Shown in pieces: positions 25,263 to 38,007 of a DNA stretch of 57,781 bases. The stretch lies in contig JADKCV010000023.1 of the NCBI GenBank assembly GCA_016718655.1, positions 1 through 57,781 of the forward strand, written 5' to 3'. The stretch comes from Flavobacteriales bacterium. Lineage in GTDB: Bacteria > Bacteroidota > Bacteroidia > Flavobacteriales_F > PHOS-HE28. A program made the position numbers and the translations under genes. Below the pieces are notes generated by a model that was not told the origin of the DNA, did no database searches, and saw nothing but the letters and a program-made list of their open reading frames with translations. Position 1 is the stretch's first letter. Every line of letters begins with the position of its first letter.

Positions 25263-27056
25263 TCAATGTTCTTCCTCGTCGTGCTCGAGCGGGGTGATCT
25301 GGCTGACCCAGTCCTCCTGCTTACCCGGCTTGCTGTAATCGTAAGGCCAGCGATGCACCACAGGAAGCGGTCCCGGCCAGTTGCCATGAAGGTGCTCAAC
25401 GGGCGTGGTCCACTCCAGCGTATTGCTCTTCCAAGGGTTCTGGACCGCCTTGGGTCCGCGCTTCATGCTATAGAAGAAGTTGTAGGTGAAGATCACTTGT
25501 GCCAGCGCGCCTATGATCGCGAACACGGTCACCAGGATGTTCAGGTCCATCACCCCGTTGAACATGGGGAACTCGCTGTAGCTGTAATACCGACGAGGAG
25601 CACCTGCCAATCCGATGAAGTGCATCGGGAAGAACACGCCGAACGCGCAGACGAACGTGATCCAGAAGTGGGCGTAACCCAGCTTGGTGTTCATCATCCT
25701 GCCATACATCTTGGGGAACCAGTGGTAGATGCCTGCGAACATGCCGAAGATGGCGCTCATGCCCATCACGATGTGGAAGTGCGCCACAACGAAATAGGTG
25801 TCGTGCACATTGATGTCCAACGCGCTATCCGCAAGGATGATACCCGTGAGACCACCCGCGATGAAGGTGGCGACCAGCCCCACACTGAACAACATGGCCG
25901 GCGTGAAGATGATGTTGCCACGCCACAAGGTGGTGATGTAGTTGAACACCTTCACGGCGCTAGGGATGGCGATCAACAGTGTGGTGGCCACGAACACCGA
26001 ACCCAGGAACGGGTTCATGCCTGTGACGAACATGTGGTGACCCCACACGATGAAGCTCAGGAACCCGATCGCCAGGATGGACCCGATCATGGCCCGATAG
26101 CCGAAAATGGGCTTGCGGGCATTGGTGGAGATGATCTCGGAAGTGATACCCAATGCAGGTAACAACACGATGTACACCTCCGGGTGACCCAGGAACCAGA
26201 ACAAGTGCTGGAACAGCACGGGGCTTCCGCCCACATGGTCCAACGCTTCACCCGCCACATGGATATCACTGAGGTAGAAGCTGGTACCCATGGAGCGGTC
26301 CATGAGTAGCAGCAGGGCAGCGCTCAGGAGCACCGGGAAGCTGAGAACACCCAATACGGCGGTGATCAAAATGGCCCACATCGTCAGCGGCAGGCGCGTC
26401 ATCTTCATGCCCTTCGTCCGCAGGTTCAGGATGGTGGCCACATAGTTGAGACCACCGAGCAAAGAGCTTGCAATGAACAGCGTCATGCTCACGAGCCAAA
26501 GCGTCATTCCCGCGCCCGAGCCCGGGATGGTCTGCGGAAGTGCGCTCAGCGGTGGGTAGACCGTCCAACCGGAAGAGGCAGGACCACCTTCCACGAACAA
26601 CGAAGCGAGCATGACGACGCTGCTCATCAAGAAGAACCAATAGCTCAACATGTTGATGAAGCCCGAAGCCATGTCACGCGCTCCGATCTGCAAGGGGATC
26701 AACAGGTTGGCGAAGGTGCCCGACAAACCGCCCGTGAGCACGAAGAACACCATGATGGTACCGTGGATGGTGACCAAGGCCAAATACATGTTGGGATCCA
26801 GTACGCCACCGGGTGCCCATTTCTCCCCGAGGAAGAAGCTGGTGAACGCGAAGCCCTCACCCGGCCAGGCCAACTGAAGACGGAAGATCAAGGACATGAT
26901 CACCGCCACCCAAGCCATGAATATCGCGGTGACCAGGAACTGCTTCCCGATCATCTTGTGATCATGGGAGAAGATGTACTTCGAAATGAAGCTCTCCTCG
27001 TGGTGATGGTGCGCAGTGTGCGCGTGTTCGGCGGAATGTGCGGTAGTGGCACCCAT
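25263..27056 (-). CDS. coxA: Cytochrome c oxidase subunit I
   Basis: This is the heme-copper catalytic subunit of an aa3-type oxidase, reducing oxygen to water at the inner membrane. It has 597 residues and about 12 membrane helices. FWFLGHPEVYIVLLPALG carries the His-Tyr cross-linked copper site, HDTYFVVAHFHIVMG holds the heme ligands, and FIVWGHHMFVTGM the CuB histidines. The N-terminus is His-rich (HSAEHAHTAHHHHEE). ATG 27056 is chosen; the codon two positions upstream is only a TTG. It is last in the actABCDEF-coxBA operon, so oxidase and complex III are made together. Confidence 0.96.
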   Translation of the reverse strand: MGATTAHSAEHAHTAHHHHEESFISKYIFSHDHKMIGKQFLVTAIFMAWVAVIMSLIFRLQLAWPGEGFAFTSFFLGEKWAPGGVLDPNMYLALVTIHGTIMVFFVLTGGLSGTFANLLIPLQIGARDMASGFINMLSYWFFLMSSVVMLASLFVEGGPASSGWTVYPPLSALPQTIPGSGAGMTLWLVSMTLFIASSLLGGLNYVATILNLRTKGMKMTRLPLTMWAILITAVLGVLSFPVLLSAALLLLMDRSMGTSFYLSDIHVAGEALDHVGGSPVLFQHLFWFLGHPEVYIVLLPALGITSEIISTNARKPIFGYRAMIGSILAIGFLSFIVWGHHMFVTGMNPFLGSVFVATTLLIAIPSAVKVFNYITTLWRGNIIFTPAMLFSVGLVATFIAGGLTGIILADSALDINVHDTYFVVAHFHIVMGMSAIFGMFAGIYHWFPKMYGRMMNTKLGYAHFWITFVCAFGVFFPMHFIGLAGAPRRYYSYSEFPMFNGVMDLNILVTVFAIIGALAQVIFTYNFFYSMKRGPKAVQNPWKSNTLEWTTPVEHLHGNWPGPLPVVHRWPYDYSKPGKQEDWVSQITPLEHDEEEH

Positions 27057-27078
27057 GGTCAACAGCTCCTTAACGGGT

Positions 27079-28344
27079 TCAATTCGTGATCACTGACGCT
27101 TGTGCGGTGACGGGAACGGTCACGGTCGTGCTATCCACGACAGCGGGTGCTGCCGGGGTCGCATCAGCAGGCGGGGCTTGGAACGGTTTCTTGAACTGCT
27201 CGGCCATCCACTTCTCGTAATCCGTTGCGGTCGTCACCGTCAATGGCATCTGCATGTTGTAGTGGGATGCACCACAGATCTTGTTGCATAACAAGATGAA
27301 ATCGAAGGTGTCGTCCTTCATCACGTGGGTGCGCATGCTATCCGTGGTGATGGTCGGAACCATCTTCATGGTGGTGGTCATGCCCGGTACCGCGTTCATC
27401 TGACTGCGCAGGTGTGGGATGTACGCGCTATGGATGACATCACGGCTGCGGATCAGGATCTTCGCTTCCTTCCTGACCGGGAGGTAGAAATCCTTCGTCA
27501 CGATATCATCAGCACCGTAGAGGTATTGGCTGGCAGAACCCTTTTCCTTGATGTCCAACTCCATCACGGTCCGCAGGTTGACGATCCGGGCCTGTGTCCG
27601 ACGCAGGCGCTCCACCTGTTCGGTCACCTCAGCACGCTTGTTATCGGCCATGATCGTGTTCGCCAACAGGCTGTCCGATCCAGCAATGGAAGCATCGATC
27701 TCGTCCATGCGTAGCTGGATGCTCTCCTTGGTGACGATACCCAAGGGGTTGGTACCATTGATCAAGCGGAAGTCGGTGGCGCCGAGCACGCCATCGGCAC
27801 CTGGATACCGCGCTGTCCAGTCGAACTGTTTGGCGTAGAGTTCCACTTCCACTGCACCTGGTCCCGCTGGTGCGGTGATCTTTCCCCACGTGGTGAGACC
27901 CATGATGATGATGACCGCAAGTACACCGGCGGGGATCACCGTCCAGATCAACTCGAGCTTGTTGTTGTGTGGCTGCCAGAATGCCTTGCGATCCTTGCTG
28001 TAGATGTACTTTCCAGCGAACCAGAACAGGAGGACATTGGTCAGCACGAAGGCGATCAGGAGGATGATCCAGTTGAAGTTCAGGAGCCAATCCGTCTCGG
28101 CCCCATGTTCGCTGGCAGCGACAGGCAACATCTTATCGCCATACGCCATGACCAGCCACAGGAAGAAGGCGAAATAGGCGATCAGGAACGCCCACATCAA
28201 GCGTGCGTTCATCCGGTTGTCCGCTGCGGAGATATCCTCTTCGCGCTTGCCACGTAGACGTGCGGTGAGCTCATACACCCGGGCCAACTGGGCGATGGCC
28301 ATCACCCCCAGTACCACAACGAGCAGGATCAACAACTTCATCAT
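27079..28344 (-). CDS. coxB: Cytochrome c oxidase subunit II
   Basis: Subunit II accepts electrons from cytochrome c at the CuA centre. The 421-residue protein has an extra N-terminal helix, then two membrane helices (about residues 50-68 and 88-110). After PHNNKLELIWTVIPA the CuA domain includes RDVIHSAYIPHLRSQMNAVPGM and CNKICGASHYNM, which supplies both Cys, His and Met ligands. A charged insertion of about 75 residues (MDEIDASIAGSDSLL onwards) splits the CuA domain, as is usual in Bacteroidota. A Pro/Ala/Thr tail ends the protein. The gene lies between actF and coxA. Confidence 0.95.
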   Translation of the reverse strand: MMKLLILLVVVLGVMAIAQLARVYELTARLRGKREEDISAADNRMNARLMWAFLIAYFAFFLWLVMAYGDKMLPVAASEHGAETDWLLNFNWIILLIAFVLTNVLLFWFAGKYIYSKDRKAFWQPHNNKLELIWTVIPAGVLAVIIIMGLTTWGKITAPAGPGAVEVELYAKQFDWTARYPGADGVLGATDFRLINGTNPLGIVTKESIQLRMDEIDASIAGSDSLLANTIMADNKRAEVTEQVERLRRTQARIVNLRTVMELDIKEKGSASQYLYGADDIVTKDFYLPVRKEAKILIRSRDVIHSAYIPHLRSQMNAVPGMTTTMKMVPTITTDSMRTHVMKDDTFDFILLCNKICGASHYNMQMPLTVTTATDYEKWMAEQFKKPFQAPPADATPAAPAVVDSTTVTVPVTAQASVITN

Positions 28345-28399
28345 CGTTCGCTCTTTCTATCAACCCCTGACGGGGATGTTGTTCTTGGGACGGTCTGTA

Positions 28400-29665
28400 T
28401 CAGATCTGGTGATGCACGCTTTCGTCCAGGTACGGATGGTTCACCGGAGTAAGTGGCGCCTTGGTGAGGGCGGTGAGGACGGTATGAATGAACACACCCA
28501 GGAACGCCAGGAACATACCGGCCTCAAGCAGGCCGATCCCGTGGAAATCGTGTCCAAGTGCACCCGGCATCACCATCATGTTCACATCCAACCAGTGACC
28601 AACGAAGATCACGCTGCCTACACCGATGAGGAAGCGCGGGTTGCGCTTGGCGTCACGACTCATCAGCATCACCATGGGGATGGCGAAATTGATGAAGAAC
28701 GTGCCCCACAAGAGCATCGGATGATGATCGATCCGTTGTTGGAAGTAGGTGACCTCCTCGGGGATGTTGCTGTACCAGATCAGCATGAACTGGCTGAAGT
28801 ACAGATAGCTCCATAGGAAACTGATGGCGAACACCCACTTGCCCATATCGTGGATATGGCTGTTGCTTACTTGCGGGAGAAGGCCTTTGCGTTTGAGGTA
28901 CAAGGCAAGGATGACCGCCGTGACCATGGCGCTCACCCACATACCGCTGAACGCATACCAACCATAGAGCGTACTGAACCAGTGCGTATCGATGCTCATC
29001 AACCAATCCCATGCCAAGGTGCTGCTGAACACTGCGAAGAAGACCAGGAACAACGCGCTGCGGCGGTAGTTCAACAGGTGGCGTTTCACCAGCGTATCAC
29101 CGGTCTCCTTGTCCATCTGAAGGCTCTGTTGACGGAACCATCGACCGAACAGGACGAACACCGCGATGTACAACAATGATCGGAGCCAGAAGAACGGTTG
29201 GTTCAGGAAGGCCTTCTTGCCAGCGATCAGATGGTCATAGTTCGGATTCGCGACAGCGCCCTGCACCGCTTCATCCACGTACTCAGCTGCGGCACCCTCG
29301 CCGACCATGTACGGATGGTAAAGCGTATGGTCCATCCAGTGATAGAGGTGGTGCACATGGGCAGAACCCGCTGCGAGCACCACGATCATCACGATCGCAC
29401 CGACGGGCACGAAGGACATGATGCCTTCGAAGATGCGCTTCACCAGCACCGTCCAACCCGTTTCGGTGGCATTCTGCAAGGCGAAGAAGAACAGGGCGCC
29501 AAGGGAGATGCCGAGGAAGAAGAAGCCGTTCACGAGCAGGTTCGCCCAGGTCCGCTGGTGATGATCGGTATGGTCGCCAAGGATCCCGACGACGGCGGCC
29601 ACCAAGCCCACCCCGATCAAGGTCATGGTCAATGTGCGGGCCCGTTTGCTGAAGGTGAAGTTCAT
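28400..29665 (-). CDS. actF: Alternative complex III subunit ActF
   Basis: ActF is one of the two large membrane subunits of alternative complex III, the quinol:cytochrome c oxidoreductase that replaces cytochrome bc1 in most Bacteroidota. It has 421 residues and about ten membrane helices, including LVNGFFFLGISLGALFFFAL and SLLYIAVFVLFGRWF. FMLIWYSNIPEEVTYF is typical of the NrfD-like fold. It lies 27 bp after actE and 55 bp before coxB. Confidence 0.92.
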   Translation of the reverse strand: MNFTFSKRARTLTMTLIGVGLVAAVVGILGDHTDHHQRTWANLLVNGFFFLGISLGALFFFALQNATETGWTVLVKRIFEGIMSFVPVGAIVMIVVLAAGSAHVHHLYHWMDHTLYHPYMVGEGAAAEYVDEAVQGAVANPNYDHLIAGKKAFLNQPFFWLRSLLYIAVFVLFGRWFRQQSLQMDKETGDTLVKRHLLNYRRSALFLVFFAVFSSTLAWDWLMSIDTHWFSTLYGWYAFSGMWVSAMVTAVILALYLKRKGLLPQVSNSHIHDMGKWVFAISFLWSYLYFSQFMLIWYSNIPEEVTYFQQRIDHHPMLLWGTFFINFAIPMVMLMSRDAKRNPRFLIGVGSVIFVGHWLDVNMMVMPGALGHDFHGIGLLEAGMFLAFLGVFIHTVLTALTKAPLTPVNHPYLDESVHHQI

Positions 29666-29692
29666 CGCTGCTGTTCCGTTAGCGTGCTAGGG

Positions 29693-30382
29693 TCAAAGTG
29701 CGGCGGCGGCAGTGGTATCGGCGGGTTGAGCCGTTGCCTGGCCAGGCATGGTACCTCCGGCCTGAAGGTATTTCACGTAGTGCGTCACCAACCACCGTTC
29801 CTCCTTGTTCAACTGCGACGCATGTGAGCCCATGGCGAGGTTCTTGCCGTATACCAGGCTGTGGAAGATCTTGCCTTCGGGAAGGTCCTTCAAGGCCCCG
29901 GTATAGCTGGGTGGTTGTGGATAGTTGCCGTTCTTGACCACTCCACCATCCCCCTCTCCCTTCTCGCCATGGCAGTGCTGGCAGAACTTCGTATAGATCA
30001 CCTTGCCCTGTTCCACCGTGGCTTCGGTCATTGTGATCGGGCTCTTCAACTGAAGACCGGCAGCTTCATAACCTTCCGGGGTTCCGGGGAAGGGATACGG
30101 CATGTTGAACTGCGCCTTCGTCGGATCGTTGCTGAAAGCGATCGTACCTTCCACAGGCTTACGCGCGCTTTGGCGTAGACGCTGCTCCTTGGCAACGTCC
30201 TCACCGAAATGATACGGATCCTGACCGAAGTCCACATAGGCCTCCATCGCGGGGCTGCGGTACATGTCGGGCATGTATTCGACACCTGGACTGTTCGGAT
30301 CACCACCGCACGATGCCATCACGAGCACCATGGCAGTGAGGCCACTCAGAACGATCCCTGAACTCTGCTTGTACTGGCTCAT
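29693..30382 (-). CDS. actE: Alternative complex III subunit ActE, monoheme cytochrome c lipoprotein
   Basis: ActE is the single-heme c-type subunit of alternative complex III, facing the periplasm. The heme motif is CQHCH (FCQHCHGEKGEGDGG), with a distal Met probably supplied by NLAMGSHASQL. The N-terminus is a lipoprotein signal with VMASCGG, so the protein is lipid-anchored. ATG 30382 lies 2 nt after the actD stop, giving 229 residues. The gene starts the actE-actF-coxB run in the operon. Confidence 0.93.
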   Translation of the reverse strand: MSQYKQSSGIVLSGLTAMVLVMASCGGDPNSPGVEYMPDMYRSPAMEAYVDFGQDPYHFGEDVAKEQRLRQSARKPVEGTIAFSNDPTKAQFNMPYPFPGTPEGYEAAGLQLKSPITMTEATVEQGKVIYTKFCQHCHGEKGEGDGGVVKNGNYPQPPSYTGALKDLPEGKIFHSLVYGKNLAMGSHASQLNKEERWLVTHYVKYLQAGGTMPGQATAQPADTTAAAAL

Positions 30383-30384
30383 GA

Positions 30385-30918
30385 TCAATAGTGGCGTTCG
30401 TTGATCTCGAACACCGACGTGCTGCGAAGCAATCCGCCGATGGCCTCCACGCTATGGCCATGGTTGTCGGCGGTACGCACCTCGATGATGAATTTATCGT
30501 CCGTGCTGCGTGGGTCCGGGTTACGGGCAGGCATGCCGGGAAGCGTCTTATTGCGGATCAGGTAGGTGATGGCCATACCGTGAGCGGCACAGAGCACCGT
30601 GAACTCGAAGGTGACAGGGATGAAGGCGGGCAGGTTCTTGTAGAAGGCCTGGCTGGGCTTCCCGCCGATGTTCATCGGCCAGTCGAAGATGTTGAAGTAC
30701 CAGATCCCCAGCAACGCCAAGCTCATGCCGAAGATGCCGAACATGAAGGCCACGATGGCCAGCCGGGTGCGCTTGATCCCGATGATCGGGTCCAATCCGT
30801 GCACCGGGAAGGGCGAGTAAACATCCTTCACCTTGATGCCGTTGGACACCAGCTTGCGCGCTCCGTCCTTCAGTTGCTCTGGGTCCTCGTAGACCGCGTA
30901 GATGACCGTGTTCGACAT
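30385..30918 (-). CDS. actD: Alternative complex III subunit ActD (DUF3341)
   Basis: A 177-residue membrane subunit of alternative complex III with two helices (about residues 58-80 and 98-118). The N-terminal cytosolic part begins VIYAVYEDPEQLKDGARKL and contains VYSPFPVHGLDPIIGIKRT, the DUF3341 signature. Its role is structural, connecting ActC and ActF. ATG 30918 lies 5 nt from the actC stop; the longer start three codons up is a TTG. Confidence 0.93.
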   Translation of the reverse strand: MSNTVIYAVYEDPEQLKDGARKLVSNGIKVKDVYSPFPVHGLDPIIGIKRTRLAIVAFMFGIFGMSLALLGIWYFNIFDWPMNIGGKPSQAFYKNLPAFIPVTFEFTVLCAAHGMAITYLIRNKTLPGMPARNPDPRSTDDKFIIEVRTADNHGHSVEAIGGLLRSTSVFEINERHY

Positions 30919-30923
30919 ATCGA

Positions 30924-32312
<1,389 letters not shown>

Positions 32313-32331
32313 GGGGTCCTGGTCGTTATCC

Positions 32332-35589
<3,258 letters not shown>

Positions 35590-35609
35590 GCGCGGCGCTG
35601 TGTTCGGTC

Positions 35610-36941
35610 TTAGTAGTGGCACTTGGCGCATTCCCAGCCACCAAGTTCCTTCACGGTGATCTTGTCGTCCTCCAAGTACTGCTTCAACTCGCGCTCACCC
35701 AACTTGGTGTCGTGCAGGCGCTTCATTGTTTCGTCGTAATAGCCGTTACCGGCCATCTTCACTTCCTTGGTGTTGTGGCAATCGATGCACCAACCCATGG
35801 TAAGGGGTGCCCACTGCTCGGCCACATCCATCTTCTCATCGATGGGGCCATGGCACTCCTGGCATTCAAGCTTGCCGACCGCCACGTGTTGGGCGTGGTT
35901 GAAATAAGCGTGGTCGGGCAGGTTGTGCACCTTCACCCACTTCACCGGCTCCTCCTTGCCGGTATACTTCTTGGTGGCGGGATCCCAGCCGACGGCCGCG
36001 TAGATCTTGGCGATCTCCTTGGTACCTTCCGGTGAACGCCCCTCCTCCACGGCCTGGTGACAATTCATGCAGACGTTGGTGCTAGGAATGCCAGCATGCT
36101 TGCTCTTCTCAGCACTGCTGTGGCAATATTGGCAATTGATCGCCAGGTTACCTGCTTCCACCTTGCCCGCGTGCAGGGTGTGGTTGAAGAGGATCGGCTG
36201 TTCGGGCTTGTAGTGTTCCACCTCATCACCACCATAGACACCGACGACCCAGGCAGCGTCCCACAACTTCAACACGATGAACACCACGAAGAACAGACCG
36301 ATGATACTGGCCATGGCCTTGTTGTTCCATGCCCAGTTCCGGATGCTCTCACCGAAACCACGGTCCGGCTCGGGCTGCTTGCCTTCCGCTTCGGACACCG
36401 CGTTCGATAGCCCCTTGCGCACACCGCCCAGGCTCAACGCAACGACCAGGAAGAGCAATGCCAGCACCACCAACCAAGGCCAAGCCGGACCCGCGTCGTT
36501 CGGGCCTTGTGCGACATCACCGCCAGGAGGAGGCGTTGGGGGAGCCGGAGGTGCGTAATTATCGGCGTAATAGAGGATGGCGTCGATCTCCTCGTTGGTG
36601 ACGGCCTGTGAGGTCATCACACTCTTGTTCCACTTGGCAAAAAGGTCGTTCGCGTAGCCGTTACCCGTTTTCAGGTAGTCGGTGCTGTTCTTGATCCAAG
36701 CATAGATATCGCCCTTGCCTTCCCAGCGTGCTCGCGCACCCTTCATGGCAGGACCGGTGAGGTCCTTGTCGGGTTTGTGGCACGAGCCACAGTTGCCTTT
36801 GAAAAGCTTCTCACCGGAGGCATACAACGCCGCGTCCGCTGGTTGTGCACGCACAACCGAGAAGGAAAGGGACAGGAAGAGCGCGAGGGTTGCGTAAAGA
36901 AGCCCGGTTGAACGTTCTGAGATCCTTGCTACAAGCGGCAT
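35610..36941 (-). CDS. actA: Alternative complex III subunit ActA, multiheme cytochrome c
   Basis: ActA passes electrons from the iron-sulfur subunit towards the monoheme ActE and the oxidase. With ATG 36941 it has 443 residues and six CxxCH motifs: CGSCH in an N-terminal cytochrome c domain, then CQYCH, CMNCH, CQECH, CIDCH and CAKCH. The last three residues follow the final heme (CAKCHY). There are a signal peptide (LALFLSLSFSVVRA) and two membrane segments near residues 150-170 and 205-230. It heads the actABCDEF-coxBA operon, and a promoter box lies 43 nt upstream. Confidence 0.94.
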   Translation of the reverse strand: MPLVARISERSTGLLYATLALFLSLSFSVVRAQPADAALYASGEKLFKGNCGSCHKPDKDLTGPAMKGARARWEGKGDIYAWIKNSTDYLKTGNGYANDLFAKWNKSVMTSQAVTNEEIDAILYYADNYAPPAPPTPPPGGDVAQGPNDAGPAWPWLVVLALLFLVVALSLGGVRKGLSNAVSEAEGKQPEPDRGFGESIRNWAWNNKAMASIIGLFFVVFIVLKLWDAAWVVGVYGGDEVEHYKPEQPILFNHTLHAGKVEAGNLAINCQYCHSSAEKSKHAGIPSTNVCMNCHQAVEEGRSPEGTKEIAKIYAAVGWDPATKKYTGKEEPVKWVKVHNLPDHAYFNHAQHVAVGKLECQECHGPIDEKMDVAEQWAPLTMGWCIDCHNTKEVKMAGNGYYDETMKRLHDTKLGERELKQYLEDDKITVKELGGWECAKCHY

Positions 36942-36983
36942 TCCGAGCAGTTTTGGAGGGACGAGGGCCCTATGGACCGGCGG

Positions 36984-36991
36984 CAAAAATA
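36984..36991 (-). promoter_or_regulatory. -7 promoter box for the act-cox operon
   Basis: TATTTTTG on the minus strand, a perfect TAnnTTTG match 43 nt upstream of the actA ATG. It is the only such match in the gap before actA. No clear -33 box. Confidence 0.45.
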
Positions 36992-37121
36992 CGCGGCGAA
37001 CCGTTCGTGGAACAGAACGGAACGGTCCTTGCCATGTGGATGTCACTATTTAGAACAGGTCTAAACAAAGCGAGCTCTCCGAGTGACCTCCAAGTAGCCC
37101 ATCGCCACGATGGTTCCGACA

Positions 37122-37129
37122 TACTTTTG
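37122..37129 (+). promoter_or_regulatory. -7 promoter box for the SPOR-domain gene
   Basis: TACTTTTG, a perfect TAnnTTTG match, 15 nt before the ATG at 37144. Confidence 0.4.
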
Positions 37130-37143
37130 ACCCTGTTCTGACC

Positions 37144-37623
37144 ATGCGGATCGCGCTGTTTCTTTTCCACTTCGTGGCCATGAGCCTCGCTCTTTTCGCA
37201 CAGGACGTTCCGCCTGTGCGCACCTACCAGCCACGGTCCGGGACGACGGATCCTGTTGCGATCCCCACACCTGGTACCACCCGACCGGGCTCCATTTCCT
37301 TGCAGGAGGGACCCGGGATCGAGCGCACCATGGAGCGGTTCAGTGATGTGAAGCATGTGCAACAGGGGTTCCGTGTGCAGATCTTCCTGGGCGATCGCCG
37401 GTCAGCTGAAGAAACGAAACGCACCTTCCTACAACTCAATCCGGACACGCCGGCATACCTGAGTTGGCTGGCGCCCAATTTCCGACTGCGTGTCGGAGAT
37501 CTGCGGACCCGGTTGGAGGCGGAACACCTGTTGCGTGGATTGAAGACGACCTACCCCGGAAGCTACATCGTGTCCGACGAGATCGAGATGCAGCGCATTC
37601 CACAAGCGCCCGTGGGGTATTGA
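37144..37623 (+). CDS. SPOR-like domain secreted protein
   Basis: A 159-residue exported protein. The signal peptide (LFLFHFVAMSLALFAQ) is followed by a Pro/Thr-rich linker. A C-terminal SPOR-like fold follows, with QGFRVQIFLGDRRSAEETKR, PNFRLRVGDLRTRLEAEHLL and YPGSYIVSDEIEM. SPOR domains bind denuded peptidoglycan glycans, and the YxxPNFRLRVGDxRTRxEA form is common in Bacteroidota. Its specific role is unknown. It is transcribed divergently from the act-cox operon. Confidence 0.82.
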   Translation: MRIALFLFHFVAMSLALFAQDVPPVRTYQPRSGTTDPVAIPTPGTTRPGSISLQEGPGIERTMERFSDVKHVQQGFRVQIFLGDRRSAEETKRTFLQLNPDTPAYLSWLAPNFRLRVGDLRTRLEAEHLLRGLKTTYPGSYIVSDEIEMQRIPQAPVGY

Positions 37624-37957
37624 CAGCGGCCTTGACGGACGCGGAATTCATCATGCGGCGCCGCACGTCGGAAGCCCATTCGTGCCGGGATCAACTGCCG
37701 ACCAGTCGAGCATCCGGGTGTACGCTCTATGCGTCTCGATGCCCGCTGAGGTCAGGTCCACGAGAATGAATGGTCGAACACCGACCAGCCCCGTCGCATC
37801 CTTCTTCCCTTCGACTCGAACGGTACACGACCACCTCGCCTACCCTTGTGCCTGGGAAGTAAGGCCGCGCACGTGCAGACCCATGGACCGGATGGGTGCC
37901 CTTGACCTTGCGTGCGCATCAGGCAAGTAGATGTTCTGGCGCGACGTTTTTGGAAAT
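37624..37957. other. Intergenic region without recognisable gene
   Basis: These 334 bp separate the SPOR-domain gene from the infB terminator. Short open frames exist on both strands but have no signal, family motif or convincing start. Nothing else was seen. Confidence 0.5.
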
Positions 37958-37987
37958 GCACAAGGCCGGGTCGCCCCGGCCTTGTGC
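37958..37987 (-). terminator. Terminator hairpin after infB
   Basis: GCACAAGGCCGGG, loop TCGC, CCCGGCCTTGTGC: a perfect 13-bp stem ending 21 bp past the infB stop. No T-run follows on the minus strand, but TCCAAAAACG is nearby. Confidence 0.75.
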
Positions 37988-38007
37988 GTGGGTCCGATCA
38001 AAACGAA